Shown: piece by piece, positions 7,761-17,045 of the stretch
Layout of the letters: every line of letters begins with the position of its first letter
Position numbering within the stretch: the stretch's first letter is position 1
From: Bradyrhizobium genosp. L
Lineage (GTDB): Bacteria; Pseudomonadota; Alphaproteobacteria; Rhizobiales; Xanthobacteraceae
DNA: 64,000 nucleotides
NCBI RefSeq assembly: GCF_015624485.1
Contig: NZ_CP061378.1
Coordinates: 5,270,001-5,334,000, forward strand
Direction: 5' to 3'
The notes under the pieces: generated by a model
Database searches by the model: none
The model's input: the letters and a program-made list of their open reading frames with translations, nothing else
Told to the model about the DNA's origin: nothing
Position numbers and translations under genes: made by a program

Positions 7761-10700
7761 CTACACCACCAGGATGTCGTGCGGATTGAGCACGACGCCG
7801 GCCTGTACGCTGGTCACCGCGATGGCCGACGCCTGGGTTCCGTCGGCGCTGAAATACAGCGTCTGGTTGGCGGTATCGAAGTGGAACTCGGCCCCGGAGC
7901 CCGAGAACTGGTCGTCGCCCGCGGTCTCGAAGATCGACGACACGTCCATGCCGGCGGCGAGCCCGCCGCCGAAACCGCTGGCGGAGACCGCGATGTGATC
8001 GTGCTCGGTGGTGTTGTTGAAGTCGGTGATGATGCCGGGCCCGTCCGTCGACTGCAGGAACGCGAAGACGTCGTTGCCGCTGCCGCCGGTCATGCTGTGG
8101 CTGCCGGAATTGCCGATCAGCACGTCGTTACCGGCGCCGCCGTTCAGCGCTTCTGTGCCGTTGGTGGCGATCAGGATGTCGTCACCGCCGGTGCCGGTGA
8201 GCGCCGTCGACGACGTGGCATTGTTGAGGACGGTCGCCGTCGCCTGATTGCTGGTCGCAATCCCGTCGGACGAGGTGTAGTTGAACGACCCGCCAGGAGT
8301 TGCGTCGTCGCTGAACAGCACGTCGGAGCCGCCGAAGCTCGCGCTCCCGCCAGTGCTCGAGCTGACGCCGTTGACAAAGACATGATCCGTCTGATCCGGA
8401 TCGGTGTCGTTTGCCGCCAGCGCCCAGGTCGGGATGTCGACCGTGCCATTGGCACCGACGTCGGTGACGACGTTTTCGCCGACCGCGGTCGGCGCGTCGT
8501 TGGTGCCGACGAGGGTGACGGCGACGTCCTGCACGACCGAGCCGCCGTGATTGTCCGACACCGTGACCAGATAGTCCTGCGTCAGCGTCTGGCCCTGGCC
8601 CAGGAACTGGATGTCGGCATTGTCGACGGTGTAGTGCCAGCCGACCGATCCCGTGCCGGAAGCGTCCGTCACCGGATCGAGCGTGAACGTCCCGACATAG
8701 TTGCTGTCGAGCGGCGCGAAACTCGCCGTGTGGGTATCCCCGGTCTCGGCGTCGGCGAACGAGATCGCGCCCGACGTCGATTCGGTCGGCGGGCTGGTCG
8801 CCGGCGTGACGCTCACGGAGTCGAGGATCATGCCGTCGGCGTCGTCGGCATAGGCGAATTGCAGCGACGTGCTCGATGCCGCGCCGTCGCCCGCGACCTC
8901 GAAGGCGTAGTGGTTGACACCCGCCGGAACGTCGGCGACCGACAGCAGGGTCATGCCGTCCCACGTCACCGAGAACGGCGTGTGGGTGCCTTCGGGATCG
9001 CCGATCAGGTCGAAGCTGATGAAGTAGTTCTGGCCCGGCGTGGTCGCAACGTCCTGCGACAACGTCTCGGTGCTGCCGGTCGGCGACAGCTGGGCCGAGT
9101 AATGGCCGAAGGCGCCGCCGAGCTCCAACTGCTCGACATGGATGTGCGAGCCGGTGGTGGTCCAGCCGGCCAGCGTGCCGGTTTCGAAATCGCCGTTGAC
9201 GATCACCGGCGGGCCGGCGTCCTCCGTCACCGCACCGCTGATGTTGCCGCCCGTGATGGTCGGATTGTCGTCGGCACCGGCAATGTTGAAGGTCAGCGTC
9301 GTCGTCGCCTGATGACCCTGGCCGTCGTCGACCGTGAAGTTGAACTGGTCGGTGACGTTGTCGCCGACCTGCAGCGCGTCGACCGCCGAATTCGCCACAT
9401 AGGTGTAGGTGCCGTCGGCATTGAGCACCAGCGAGCCATAGCTGCCGGCGACCGCCACACCGACATTTCCGGCGCTTCCGTCGACCTCCGTGATCGTCCG
9501 CGGCGTGCTGACATCGACGGCATGCTGGAGATCGGCGACGCTGCCGGCAGCGAGCAGATTGCCGGCGTCGGTCCCGGCGCCATCGGAGACATCGACCGAG
9601 GCCGGCGTCACCACCAGCGGATCGGAGGCGCCGTCGATGGTGATCGTGACGGTTTGCGTCGAACTGGTCGCACCATCGGCGACGATGACGTCATAGGTCA
9701 CCGTCAGGGTCTCGCCCGGACTGAGGAAGTCGAGATCGCGATCCGGAATGCTGAAGGTCCAGTCGATACCGCCATGCCCCGTACCCGTGGAGTCATGCAG
9801 CGTGGTCGCAAGCGCGGTCTGCAGGTCGGCGAAGGTATCCGCCGGCAGGAAGTTCGGATCGACCGACCAGATCGCCGAATCCAGCGCGACGCTGACGCTG
9901 TGCGCATCCGACAGGTCGACATCGGTGAAGGCCAGCGTTCCGGTCGGCGACGGGCTCGTGGTGTCGATCGTGCTCGAATCGGTGACGCCGGGCTGTTCGG
10001 CCAGCGAGGCGGATCCGGGCCCGCTGGTGATCGTGACGGGATCATTGGCGCCGGTGATGACGACGGAGACGGTCTGGGTCGAGCTGGTCGAGCCGTCGCT
10101 GACCTTGACGTCGTAGTTGACGGTCAGCGTCTCGCCGGCGGCCAGGTAGTCGAGGTCGTGATCGGCGATCGCAAAATTCCAGTCGATGCTGCCGCTGCCG
10201 CTCCCGGTGGAATCGTGCAGCGTGGTGGTCAACGCCGTCGCGAGGTCGGCCTGGGTCGCAGCCGGGACAGTGCCGCCCGAGGTCGAATCGAGCATCACCG
10301 CGACCGTGTGGGTGTCGCTGGTGTCGGCGTCAGTGAAGGCGAGCGTACCGGCCGGCGTCGTCGGCGTGGTGTCGACCGCAGCCGAACCGGTGGTGTCCGC
10401 GAGCTCCGAGACGGTAGAGGATTCCGGACCGCTGGTGATCACGACGGGATGGTTGACGCCGAGGATCGTGACGGTGACGTCCCGCGTGTCGGTTGCGCCG
10501 AACGGATCCTGGACGGTGACGTGATAGACCAGCGTCAGGATTTCGCCGCCACTGAGGAAATTGGTCTCGGCATTCGACAGCGTGAAGTTCCACGAGACGT
10601 CGCCGAGCAGATGGCCCGTCGAATCCGGGCTGAGCGAGGTCGCGAACGCCGACAGCAGCGCTGCGTTGTCGAGCGGGATCGAGCCGCCCCCCGAGCGGGT

Positions 10701-11681
10701 CGCGGACACCGAAGTCGAGACGGTGTGGGTGTCGGAGAGGTCGACATCGCCGAACAGGAGGTCGCCATGGGCGGTCAGGTTGCCGGCCGGGCTGACATTT
10801 TGGTCCTCGACGAGATGCGCAAACTCCGGCGGCGACAGGAAGACCGGCTTGTCGTTGGTGCCGACGACGGTGATCGTGACGTTCTGCGTCGAAACGCCGC
10901 CGGCGTGGTCATCGAGCTGGACGGTGTAGGTGATGTCGAGATGCTGGCCGGCCGCGAGATAGTCGAAGGCGAGGTCCGGTGCGGAGAACGTGGTGTTGAT
11001 CGTGCCGGCGCTCGAGCCTGACGTCTTGACCACGTTGTCGACGTCGAAGAACGACATCAACTCGCCGGTGCCGAGCGAGCCCGGCAGCAGGCCGTCGGTG
11101 TCGCCGGAGGCGCTCGCCGCGATGACGGTCGCGGTATGCCCGGTGTTGGTCAGATCGTCGTCGGTGAAATTCAGCGCGACGTGAACCGTGTCGGGCGAGA
11201 GCGACAGCGTCTGGCCCGCCTGCTCGGTGACGGTCGCAACCGTCGTCATGTTGATCACCGGCTTGTCGTCGGTGCCGGTGACGGTGATCTTGACGGTCTG
11301 GATCGCGGTGCCGCCGTGGTTGTCCGCGACCGTGATGTCATAGGTCAGAACCAGCGTCTGATTCTTCGACAGGAAATCGAAATCGTCATCCGCGTCGCTG
11401 AATGTCCATTTCAGCGAACCCGATCCACTGTGATCGGTGGTGATCTGCGACGTCATCGCGGCCTGGAAGTGCGCCAGCGATGCAGCCGGGATGATCGAGC
11501 CGCTCGATAACGTGGCGGAATGCAGGGTGGCCGACGTCGTGTGGGTATCGCCCTGGTCCGAGTCCTTGAAGTTCATCGTGCCGGACAGTTGATGCAGCGC
11601 CGTCGAGTCGGTGGTGTTGGCGAATTCGGTGAAACTGCCCGATGCGGACGAAGACGTGAAAACCGGAGTATGATTGGTCAT
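7761..11681 (-). CDS. Large cadherin/VCBS-type repeat adhesin with RTX C-terminus
   Basis: A 1306-residue protein, probably exported by a type I system through its C-terminus and displayed or released. It lacks an N-terminal signal peptide. At least seven Ig-like repeats are delimited by boundary strings such as TVTGTDDKP, TVVGTNDKP, VITGANDPV and TLVGTNDAP. Within them, GGTAIQTVKITV-type strands recur with Asp/Thr-rich loops. Residues of about 825-965 form a distinct jelly-roll-like insert (VNGDFETGTLAGW to DDADGMILDSVSV) resembling a carbohydrate-binding module. Near 1163-1205 are RTX calcium nonapeptides (GGAGNDVLIGNSG, GGSGNDVF), followed by a C-terminal block typical of type I substrates. 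ATG 11681 is preferred over ATG 11708 for its AGGGG ribosome site. No type I transporter genes are nearby. A strong terminator follows. Confidence 0.9.
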   Translation of the reverse strand: MTNHTPVFTSSSASGSFTEFANTTDSTALHQLSGTMNFKDSDQGDTHTTSATLHSATLSSGSIIPAASLAHFQAAMTSQITTDHSGSGSLKWTFSDADDDFDFLSKNQTLVLTYDITVADNHGGTAIQTVKITVTGTDDKPVINMTTVATVTEQAGQTLSLSPDTVHVALNFTDDDLTNTGHTATVIAASASGDTDGLLPGSLGTGELMSFFDVDNVVKTSGSSAGTINTTFSAPDLAFDYLAAGQHLDITYTVQLDDHAGGVSTQNVTITVVGTNDKPVFLSPPEFAHLVEDQNVSPAGNLTAHGDLLFGDVDLSDTHTVSTSVSATRSGGGSIPLDNAALLSAFATSLSPDSTGHLLGDVSWNFTLSNAETNFLSGGEILTLVYHVTVQDPFGATDTRDVTVTILGVNHPVVITSGPESSTVSELADTTGSAAVDTTPTTPAGTLAFTDADTSDTHTVAVMLDSTSGGTVPAATQADLATALTTTLHDSTGSGSGSIDWNFAIADHDLDYLAAGETLTVNYDVKVSDGSTSSTQTVSVVITGANDPVTITSGPGSASLAEQPGVTDSSTIDTTSPSPTGTLAFTDVDLSDAHSVSVALDSAIWSVDPNFLPADTFADLQTALATTLHDSTGTGHGGIDWTFSIPDRDLDFLSPGETLTVTYDVIVADGATSSTQTVTITIDGASDPLVVTPASVDVSDGAGTDAGNLLAAGSVADLQHAVDVSTPRTITEVDGSAGNVGVAVAGSYGSLVLNADGTYTYVANSAVDALQVGDNVTDQFNFTVDDGQGHQATTTLTFNIAGADDNPTITGGNISGAVTEDAGPPVIVNGDFETGTLAGWTTTGSHIHVEQLELGGAFGHYSAQLSPTGSTETLSQDVATTPGQNYFISFDLIGDPEGTHTPFSVTWDGMTLLSVADVPAGVNHYAFEVAGDGAASSTSLQFAYADDADGMILDSVSVTPATSPPTESTSGAISFADAETGDTHTASFAPLDSNYVGTFTLDPVTDASGTGSVGWHYTVDNADIQFLGQGQTLTQDYLVTVSDNHGGSVVQDVAVTLVGTNDAPTAVGENVVTDVGANGTVDIPTWALAANDTDPDQTDHVFVNGVSSSTGGSASFGGSDVLFSDDATPGGSFNYTSSDGIATSNQATATVLNNATSSTALTGTGGDDILIATNGTEALNGGAGNDVLIGNSGSHSMTGGSGNDVFAFLQSTDGPGIITDFNNTTEHDHIAVSASGFGGGLAAGMDVSSIFETAGDDQFSGSGAEFHFDTANQTLYFSADGTQASAIAVTSVQAGVVLNPHDILVV

Positions 11682-12204
11682 GGAAAGCCCCTGCATGCGT
11701 TGTGACATGCGCCGCAGCGCAACGCTGCGACGAGGTGACGATCAGCCCTGGAATGCTCGCAAGCCGCGTTCGGCGTCAGAAAATGAAAATTGGCAATGGG
11801 TGCCGGCGCGATTGCGTCGTTGAAATTAGCGGTAACGCTTCTCAGTTTGATGACGCGTGGTTGCAGCCGCAGTCACAACGAAATTGAAAGGCGTCGAAGA
11901 ATTGTAAGGGGAAGATCAAAGACCACGATCAACAACCACAACGATCATAAGTCTCACACTACAAGATCGTCAACATCAACGTGTCTCACGTTGAACCTTC
12001 GCGGCGCAGCCTGCACTAAGACTAGAGTCATCAGGCGAACGGCGGCGCGATGCGCGGGAACCTCTCGCGTCCGCGAGTGTGATGCGCGCATCACGATCGA
12101 TGGAACCGCACCGGACTGATGCGGCCCATGAAATGCGGCCCATGAAATCGCGGCCTGTGAAATCCGGCCTGTGAAATCATGGGTGCGCGATCGACGGCTC
12201 GCGG
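11682..12204. other. AT-richer intergenic region upstream of the adhesin
   Basis: About 520 bases without a convincing gene. The part from 11780 to 12000 is poorer in GC than the surroundings and contains many A/C-rich runs. It presumably holds the adhesin promoter (minus strand) and the 3' end of the next operon, which also reads on the minus strand. The only ordered structure is the tandem repeat at 12121-12178, listed separately. Confidence 0.5.
12121..12178. repeat. Four-copy 14-15 bp tandem repeat
   Basis: Four consecutive units read GCGGCCCATGAAAT, GCGGCCCATGAAATC, GCGGCCTGTGAAATC and CGGCCTGTGAAATC. The first two share CCCATG and the last two share CCTGTG, as expected from stepwise duplication. 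The array begins just after a TGA-containing stretch and ends about 26 bases beyond the 3' end of the enoyl-CoA hydratase-like gene. Confidence 0.85.
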
Positions 12205-13002
12205 CTATTTGCCCTTGAAGTTGGGCGCGCGCTTGTTGAGGAACGCGTCCATGCCTTCGCGGAAATCCTCGCTCATGTAGGCGCGCAGGATCAGGTCTTC
12301 GCCCTCCTCACGCGACAGCGTGCGGCGGATGCGGCGGACGGCCTCCTTGGTCACCTCGAGCGTGATCGGGGCATGGCCGGCGACGAGCTTTGCGGTCTCG
12401 TCGGCGCGGCGCTGCAGCGTCGCCACGTCGGGCACGACCTCGTTCAACAGCCCGAGCGCCAGCGCTTCCGGCGCTTCGACCAGGCGTGCCTTGAAGATCA
12501 GGTCCTTGGTCCGCGCCGGGCCGATCAGCGACACCAGCCGCGAGATATTTGACATCGAGAGGCAATTGCCGAGGGTGCGTGCGATCGGGAAGCCGATCCG
12601 CGTCGCCTCGGTGCCGATGCGGATGTCGCAGCAGGCGGCAATCCCGGCGCCGCCGCCGGTGCAGGCACCGGCGATCGCCGCGATGACGGGCACGCGGCAC
12701 TGCTCGAGCGTACCGAGCACGCGATCGATCCGCGCCTCATAGTCGAGCGCATCCTGCGCGGTCTTGAAGGCCCGGAACTGGGAGATGTCGGTGCCCGACG
12801 CGAACGCCTTGTCGCCGGCGCCGGTCATGATCAGCGCCTTGATCGAATGGTCCTGATTGATGCTCTCGCAGATCGCGGCCATCTGCTCGTACATCGCAAA
12901 GGTCAGCGCATTGCGCGCCTGCGGGCGGTTGAAGGTGATGCGCGCTACTCCGTCCTCGACGGAATAGAGCAGGTCTTCGGTCGACGTCACGGGCGCATTC
13001 AT
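12205..13002 (-). CDS. Enoyl-CoA hydratase/isomerase family protein
   Basis: A crotonase-fold protein of 265 residues acting on a CoA thioester. The two oxyanion-hole segments are clear: GDKAFASGTDI (63-73) and GACTGGGAGIAACCDI (112-127). The glutamates that serve hydration in true enoyl-CoA hydratases (positions following GG-G and in the PG-GG loop) are replaced here; residues 117-155 contain GGGAG and GNCLSMSN instead. A different crotonase reaction (isomerase, hydrolase, lyase) is therefore possible. The start at ATG 13002 gives the normal N-terminus. It lies 29 bases downstream of the aminotransferase gene on the same strand, so the two are probably co-transcribed. Confidence 0.85.
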   Translation of the reverse strand: MNAPVTSTEDLLYSVEDGVARITFNRPQARNALTFAMYEQMAAICESINQDHSIKALIMTGAGDKAFASGTDISQFRAFKTAQDALDYEARIDRVLGTLEQCRVPVIAAIAGACTGGGAGIAACCDIRIGTEATRIGFPIARTLGNCLSMSNISRLVSLIGPARTKDLIFKARLVEAPEALALGLLNEVVPDVATLQRRADETAKLVAGHAPITLEVTKEAVRRIRRTLSREEGEDLILRAYMSEDFREGMDAFLNKRAPNFKGK

Positions 13003-13031
13003 GTCTCGCTCTTTCTGTTGTTGGATGACGT

Positions 13032-14228
13032 TCAGGCGACTGCCTTTGACATATGCACGGCCGTGCCCTGCTTCAGGACCTCCATCGCCGCCAGCACGCC
13101 GCCGCCGCGATGCGGCACCTTGGCCAGGTCGAGGCCCATCTCGACGCCGGAGAGCGTGCCCATCAGCATCAGGTCGTTGAAGTGGCCGATATGGCCGATC
13201 CGGAACACCTTGCCCTTCACCTTGTTCAGGCCGGTGCCGAGCGACATGTCGAAATTCTCCAGCACGATCTTGCGGAAGTGATCGGCGTCGTGGCCGTCGG
13301 GCACCCGCACCGCGGTCAGCGCCGGCGAATGCGCGCCCTGCTCCTGGCACTGGGTCTCCAGCCCCCAGACCTTGATCGCGGCCCGCGTCGCCTCGCTGTG
13401 GCGCTTGTGGCGCGCGAAAACGTTGTCGAGCCCCTCTTCCTCGAGCATCTTGACGGCCTCTCGCAGACCGAACAGCAGGTTGGTCGCGGGCGTGTAGGGC
13501 CAGGTCCCGGCCTTGTTGATGTTGATGACGTCCTGCCAATCCCAGTAGGAGCGCATCCCCGGATTGGCCGCGGCCGCGGCCAGCGCCTTTTCCGACACGG
13601 CGTTGAAGCCGAGGCCGGGCGGCAGCATCAATCCCTTCTGCGAGCCGGCGATCGAGACGTCGATGCCCCAGGCATCGTGCTCATATTCGAGCGAGCCGAG
13701 GCCGGAGATGGTGTCGACCATCAACAGCGCGGGGTGCTTGAGCGCATCGAGGATCTTGCGCACGTTGAGCGGATAGCTGACGCAGGCGGTCGAGGTCTCG
13801 TTGTGGACCATGCAGACGGCCTTGATCTTGTGCGCCTTGTCGGCCGACAGCCGCGCCTCGATCTGCTCGAGATCGGCACCATGCCGCCAGTCGCCCGGAA
13901 TGAAATCGACGTCGAGCTTGAACTTGTCGGCAATGCCGTGCCAGAGCACCGCGAACTGCCCGGTCTCGCACATCAGCACCTTGTCGCCCGGCTGCAGCGT
14001 ATTGACGATCGCGGCCTCCCAGGCGCCGGTCCCGGACGAAGGATAGATGATCACCGGCTGCTTGGTCCGGAACACGCGCTGCATTGCGGAAAGCACGGCA
14101 AAGCCGATCTCGGCGAACTCCTGACCGCGGTGGTCCATGGTCGGCATGTCCATCGCCCGCAGCACCCGGTCCGGCACGTTGGTCGGTCCCGGAATCTGCA
14201 GAAAATGCCTTCCAGTATGCACGGTCAT
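13032..14228 (-). CDS. Class V aminotransferase, serine/alanine-glyoxylate type (copy 1)
   Basis: A PLP enzyme expected to transfer an amino group from serine, alanine or a similar donor to glyoxylate. With 398 residues it matches serine-glyoxylate aminotransferase. The N-terminal QIPGPTNVPDRVLRAMDMP and SSGTGAWEAAIVNTL (64-78) fit the family. VDTISGLGS (171-179) carries the cofactor-binding Asp172, and SQKGLMLPPG (196-205) carries the Schiff-base Lys198. ATG 14228 gives the family N-terminus; upstream extension would be spurious. It is the first gene before the enoyl-CoA hydratase-like protein. It closely resembles the second copy at 15760-16962, an MFS transporter lying between them. The true amino donor is not determined. 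Confidence 0.9.
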   Translation of the reverse strand: MTVHTGRHFLQIPGPTNVPDRVLRAMDMPTMDHRGQEFAEIGFAVLSAMQRVFRTKQPVIIYPSSGTGAWEAAIVNTLQPGDKVLMCETGQFAVLWHGIADKFKLDVDFIPGDWRHGADLEQIEARLSADKAHKIKAVCMVHNETSTACVSYPLNVRKILDALKHPALLMVDTISGLGSLEYEHDAWGIDVSIAGSQKGLMLPPGLGFNAVSEKALAAAAANPGMRSYWDWQDVININKAGTWPYTPATNLLFGLREAVKMLEEEGLDNVFARHKRHSEATRAAIKVWGLETQCQEQGAHSPALTAVRVPDGHDADHFRKIVLENFDMSLGTGLNKVKGKVFRIGHIGHFNDLMLMGTLSGVEMGLDLAKVPHRGGGVLAAMEVLKQGTAVHMSKAVA

Positions 14229-14415
14229 CGGCGTCCTTCCCCGGTCTTGCTTCGGCTCTTGTCTTGACGCGTTTTCTTCACGCGAACCGGAATCCACTTC
14301 GCTCGAAAACGCTCTGGTGAGCCGCTCGCATATCACTATTTGACCGGCTTGTCCCCCGCCCGGCGGAGGTCCGTCATGCATATCCGACGGCGCTCCCGTT
14401 GGGTTGTGCAGGCGC

Positions 14416-15699
14416 TCATTCCGCGGCTACCACCTTGCCCGGCGCAACCAGTCCCTCCGCATCCTCGAACGGCCGCTCGGGATGCATCAGGAACGCCGAG
14501 ACACCGCCGAGCAGCAAGAACCCCATCGACATCAGGAACGGCAGGTACCAGTTTCCGGTGGCGTCGATCACGAAGCCTGCGACCAGCGGCGAGACGATCG
14601 CGGCCAGCGCCGAGCCGGTGTTCATGATCCCCGCCGCAGTGCCGGAATATTTCGCCGCGATGTCCATCGGGATCGACCACATCGGGCCGATCACGAGCTC
14701 GGCGCAGAAGAAGCCGGCCGACAGGCAGAGCGCGACCACCGTGATGTCGCGAACGAACAGGATCGGCAGCAGCGACAGCAGCGCGCCGGCGAAGCCCACG
14801 ATCGTGACGCTGAGCCGGGCCAGGCGGACATTGCCTGATCGTTCGAGAATACGATCGGAGATGACGCCGCCGATGCTGTCTCCGACGACGCCGGCAAAGA
14901 ACACGCCGGATGCGAACAGCGCCGAGTTCTTGATGTCGAGATGGTAGTTGTTCTTGAAGAACAGCGGCAGCCAGTTGAGGTAGAGCCAGAGGCACCAGCC
15001 GTAGCAGAAATAGGTCAGCGTCACCGGCCACATCCGCTGCAGCAGCGGCCCCCACGGCACCTTCGGCCGCGCGCCTTGCGGACGCTGCGGCAGGCTCGCA
15101 AGCTCCGCCGCGGTGATGGCGCCGTGATCCTTCGGCTCGTTGCGGAAGTACCAGACCCACACGATGCCCCACACCAGGCTGGCGATGCCGAGCACGACGA
15201 AGGCGCCGCGCCATGTCAGCCACAGGATCAGCAGCGCGACCACCGGCGGCGTCGCCGCGTTGCCGAGCCGCGCGAAGGAATGCGTCAGGCCTTGCGCGAA
15301 TCCGCGCCGGTTCGCCGGCGTCCAGTATTGCATGGCGCGGGTCGCGGTCGGAAAGGTCGCACCCTCGCCGAACCCAAGCGCGAAGCGCGCGACGAACAGC
15401 GCGGTGAGGCTGCCGACGAACCCGGTCATGATGGTCGCCGCGGCCCAGATCATGCCGCACCAGAACAAGGTCTTGCGCGGGCCGAAATGATCGCCGACCC
15501 AGCCGCCGATCACCTGGAACAGCAGATACGGATAGGCGAACGCCGAGAACACCAGGCCGAGCTCGGTGTTGGACAGGCTGAGCTCCTTCTGGATCTCGCT
15601 GGCCGCGGTGCCGATGTTGACCCGATCGACATAGGTGATGAAATACATCACGCAGAGCATGGCCAGCACGACATGCGTGGCCTTGAACCGAAACCTCAT
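14416..15699 (-). CDS. MFS transporter, anion:cation symporter-like
   Basis: An inner-membrane importer of 427 residues with 12 hydrophobic helices in two halves. MFS signatures are visible: YVDRVNIGTAASEI after helix 1, GGWVGDHFGPRKTLF between helices 2 and 3, and ARFALGFGEGATFPTATRAMQYW in helix 4-5 (split by the family's GEG motif). This pattern fits the ACS subfamily, which carries organic anions such as glucarate, tartrate or phthalate. ATG 15699 is used because GGAGG lies seven bases upstream; a GTG six bases further upstream would overlap that site. It lies between two paralogous aminotransferases on the same strand, implying import of an amino or keto acid they process. Confidence 0.9.
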   Translation of the reverse strand: MRFRFKATHVVLAMLCVMYFITYVDRVNIGTAASEIQKELSLSNTELGLVFSAFAYPYLLFQVIGGWVGDHFGPRKTLFWCGMIWAAATIMTGFVGSLTALFVARFALGFGEGATFPTATRAMQYWTPANRRGFAQGLTHSFARLGNAATPPVVALLILWLTWRGAFVVLGIASLVWGIVWVWYFRNEPKDHGAITAAELASLPQRPQGARPKVPWGPLLQRMWPVTLTYFCYGWCLWLYLNWLPLFFKNNYHLDIKNSALFASGVFFAGVVGDSIGGVISDRILERSGNVRLARLSVTIVGFAGALLSLLPILFVRDITVVALCLSAGFFCAELVIGPMWSIPMDIAAKYSGTAAGIMNTGSALAAIVSPLVAGFVIDATGNWYLPFLMSMGFLLLGGVSAFLMHPERPFEDAEGLVAPGKVVAAE

Positions 15700-15759
15700 C
15701 CCCACCCCTCCCGGGTCCGCGATTTTTCTCGACGTTGGCGTTCGCGACGGCGTTGACAG

Positions 15760-16962
15760 CTAGGTCGTGCTGACGACTTTCAGATGGGACGCGTTGCTTT
15801 GGCTACGCTGCTCCAGGACCTTCATCGCGGCATCGACGCCGCCGGCGCGGTGCGGGACGCCGGCAACCGACATGCCCATCTCGACCCCGGTCAGCGCGCC
15901 GAGCAATGTCAGCTCGTTGCATTCGCCGAGATGACCGATCCGGAACACCTTGCCGGCGACCTTGGACAAGCCGGCGCCGAGCGACATGTTGAAATTGTCG
16001 AGCACGATTTTGCGGAACTGGTCGGCATCATGGCCGGGCGGCATCAACACCGCGGTCAAGACCGGCGAGAACTCGGACGGCTCCCGGCACAGCACCTCGA
16101 GCCCCCAATGATTGACGGCGGCACGGGTGGCGGCGGCGAGCCGCTGATGGCGGGCGAACACGTTGTCGAGCCCCTCTTCCAGCAGCATCGCGATCGCCTC
16201 GCGCAATCCGTAGAGCAGGTTGGTCGCCGGCGTGTATGGGAAGAAGCCCTTCGCGTTCGGCTTCAGCATCTCCTCCCAGTCGAAATAGGAGCGCGGCATT
16301 TTATTTGTGCGCGACGCGGCGCGCGCCTTGTCCGAGATGGCATTGAAGCCGAGGCCGGGCGGCAGCATGAAGCCCTTCTGGGAGCAGCTGACGCTGACAT
16401 CGACCTTCCACTCGTCGTGGCGGTAATCGACCGAACCGAGCGAGGAGATGGTGTCGACCATCAGCAGCGCCGGATGCGCGGTACGGTCGATGGCGGCGCG
16501 GATCTCGGCGATCCGGCTGGTCGCGCCGGTCGAGGTCTCGTTGTGCACGACCATCACCGCCTTGATGGCGTGTTCAGTGTCGCCCTTGAGCCGCGCCTCG
16601 ATCTCGGCCGGGTCGGCGCCGCGGCGCCAATCACCGGAGACGAAGTCGACCTCGATGCCGAAACGGCCGGCCATCTGCCGCCACAGGGTGGCGAAGTGAC
16701 CGGTCTCGACCATCAGCACTCTGTCGCCAGGCGACAGCGTATTGACAATCGCGGCTTCCCAGGCGCCCGTTCCGGACGACGGGAAGATCACCACCGGGCC
16801 CGCGGTCTGGAAGACCCTTTGGCTGCCCTCGAGCACGGCGCGGCCGAGCGCACCGAACTCGGCGCTGCGGTGGTCGATGACCGGCATATCCATGGCGCGA
16901 AGAACGCGATCCGGCACCGGGCTCGGCCCTGGAATCTGGAGAAAATGGCGTCCTTGATGCAT
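15760..16962 (-). CDS. Class V aminotransferase, serine/alanine-glyoxylate type (copy 2)
   Basis: A PLP-dependent aminotransferase of 400 residues and a close paralogue of the enzyme at 13032-14228: long blocks are identical (GRHFLQIPGP, VPDRVLRAMDMP, PSSGTGAWEAAIVNTL, HPALLMVDTIS, MLPPGLGFNA). The Schiff-base lysine is Lys196 in SQKGFMLPPG, and the cofactor aspartate is Asp170 in VDTISSLGS. It is divergent from the GntR regulator at 17095, which probably controls it. It is followed by the MFS transporter (60-base gap). The copies differ in the segment after NETST and near DWEEM/DWQDV, where substrate choice could differ. Confidence 0.9.
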   Translation of the reverse strand: MHQGRHFLQIPGPSPVPDRVLRAMDMPVIDHRSAEFGALGRAVLEGSQRVFQTAGPVVIFPSSGTGAWEAAIVNTLSPGDRVLMVETGHFATLWRQMAGRFGIEVDFVSGDWRRGADPAEIEARLKGDTEHAIKAVMVVHNETSTGATSRIAEIRAAIDRTAHPALLMVDTISSLGSVDYRHDEWKVDVSVSCSQKGFMLPPGLGFNAISDKARAASRTNKMPRSYFDWEEMLKPNAKGFFPYTPATNLLYGLREAIAMLLEEGLDNVFARHQRLAAATRAAVNHWGLEVLCREPSEFSPVLTAVLMPPGHDADQFRKIVLDNFNMSLGAGLSKVAGKVFRIGHLGECNELTLLGALTGVEMGMSVAGVPHRAGGVDAAMKVLEQRSQSNASHLKVVSTT

Positions 16963-17030
16963 GAGAACCTCCTGATCGCCGGATCCCGGCCTCTTGACGG
17001 ATCATTTTGCATTCATTTTTTGTCTTTTCA

Positions 17031-17045
17031 ATCCAAATTTGGTAT
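17031..17045. promoter_or_regulatory. Candidate GntR operator in divergent promoter
   Basis: A perfect 10-bp palindrome CCAAATTTGG (17033-17042), with an outer AT/AT symmetry, lies in the AT-rich 132-base gap between the aminotransferase (minus) and the GntR gene (plus). Its position would allow control of both promoters. Binding is inferred from position and symmetry only. Confidence 0.4.

Noticed and set aside
7677..11021. Plus-strand open frame of more than 1100 codons opposite the adhesin
   Set aside because: It is an antisense shadow of a GC-rich repeat gene; the translation is Arg/Gly/Val/Asp-rich with no domain, and the opposite strand has clear repeats, RTX motifs and a terminator.
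12121..12178. Possible CRISPR array
   Set aside because: Units are 14-15 bp, directly adjacent and without spacers; no cas gene is in the window.
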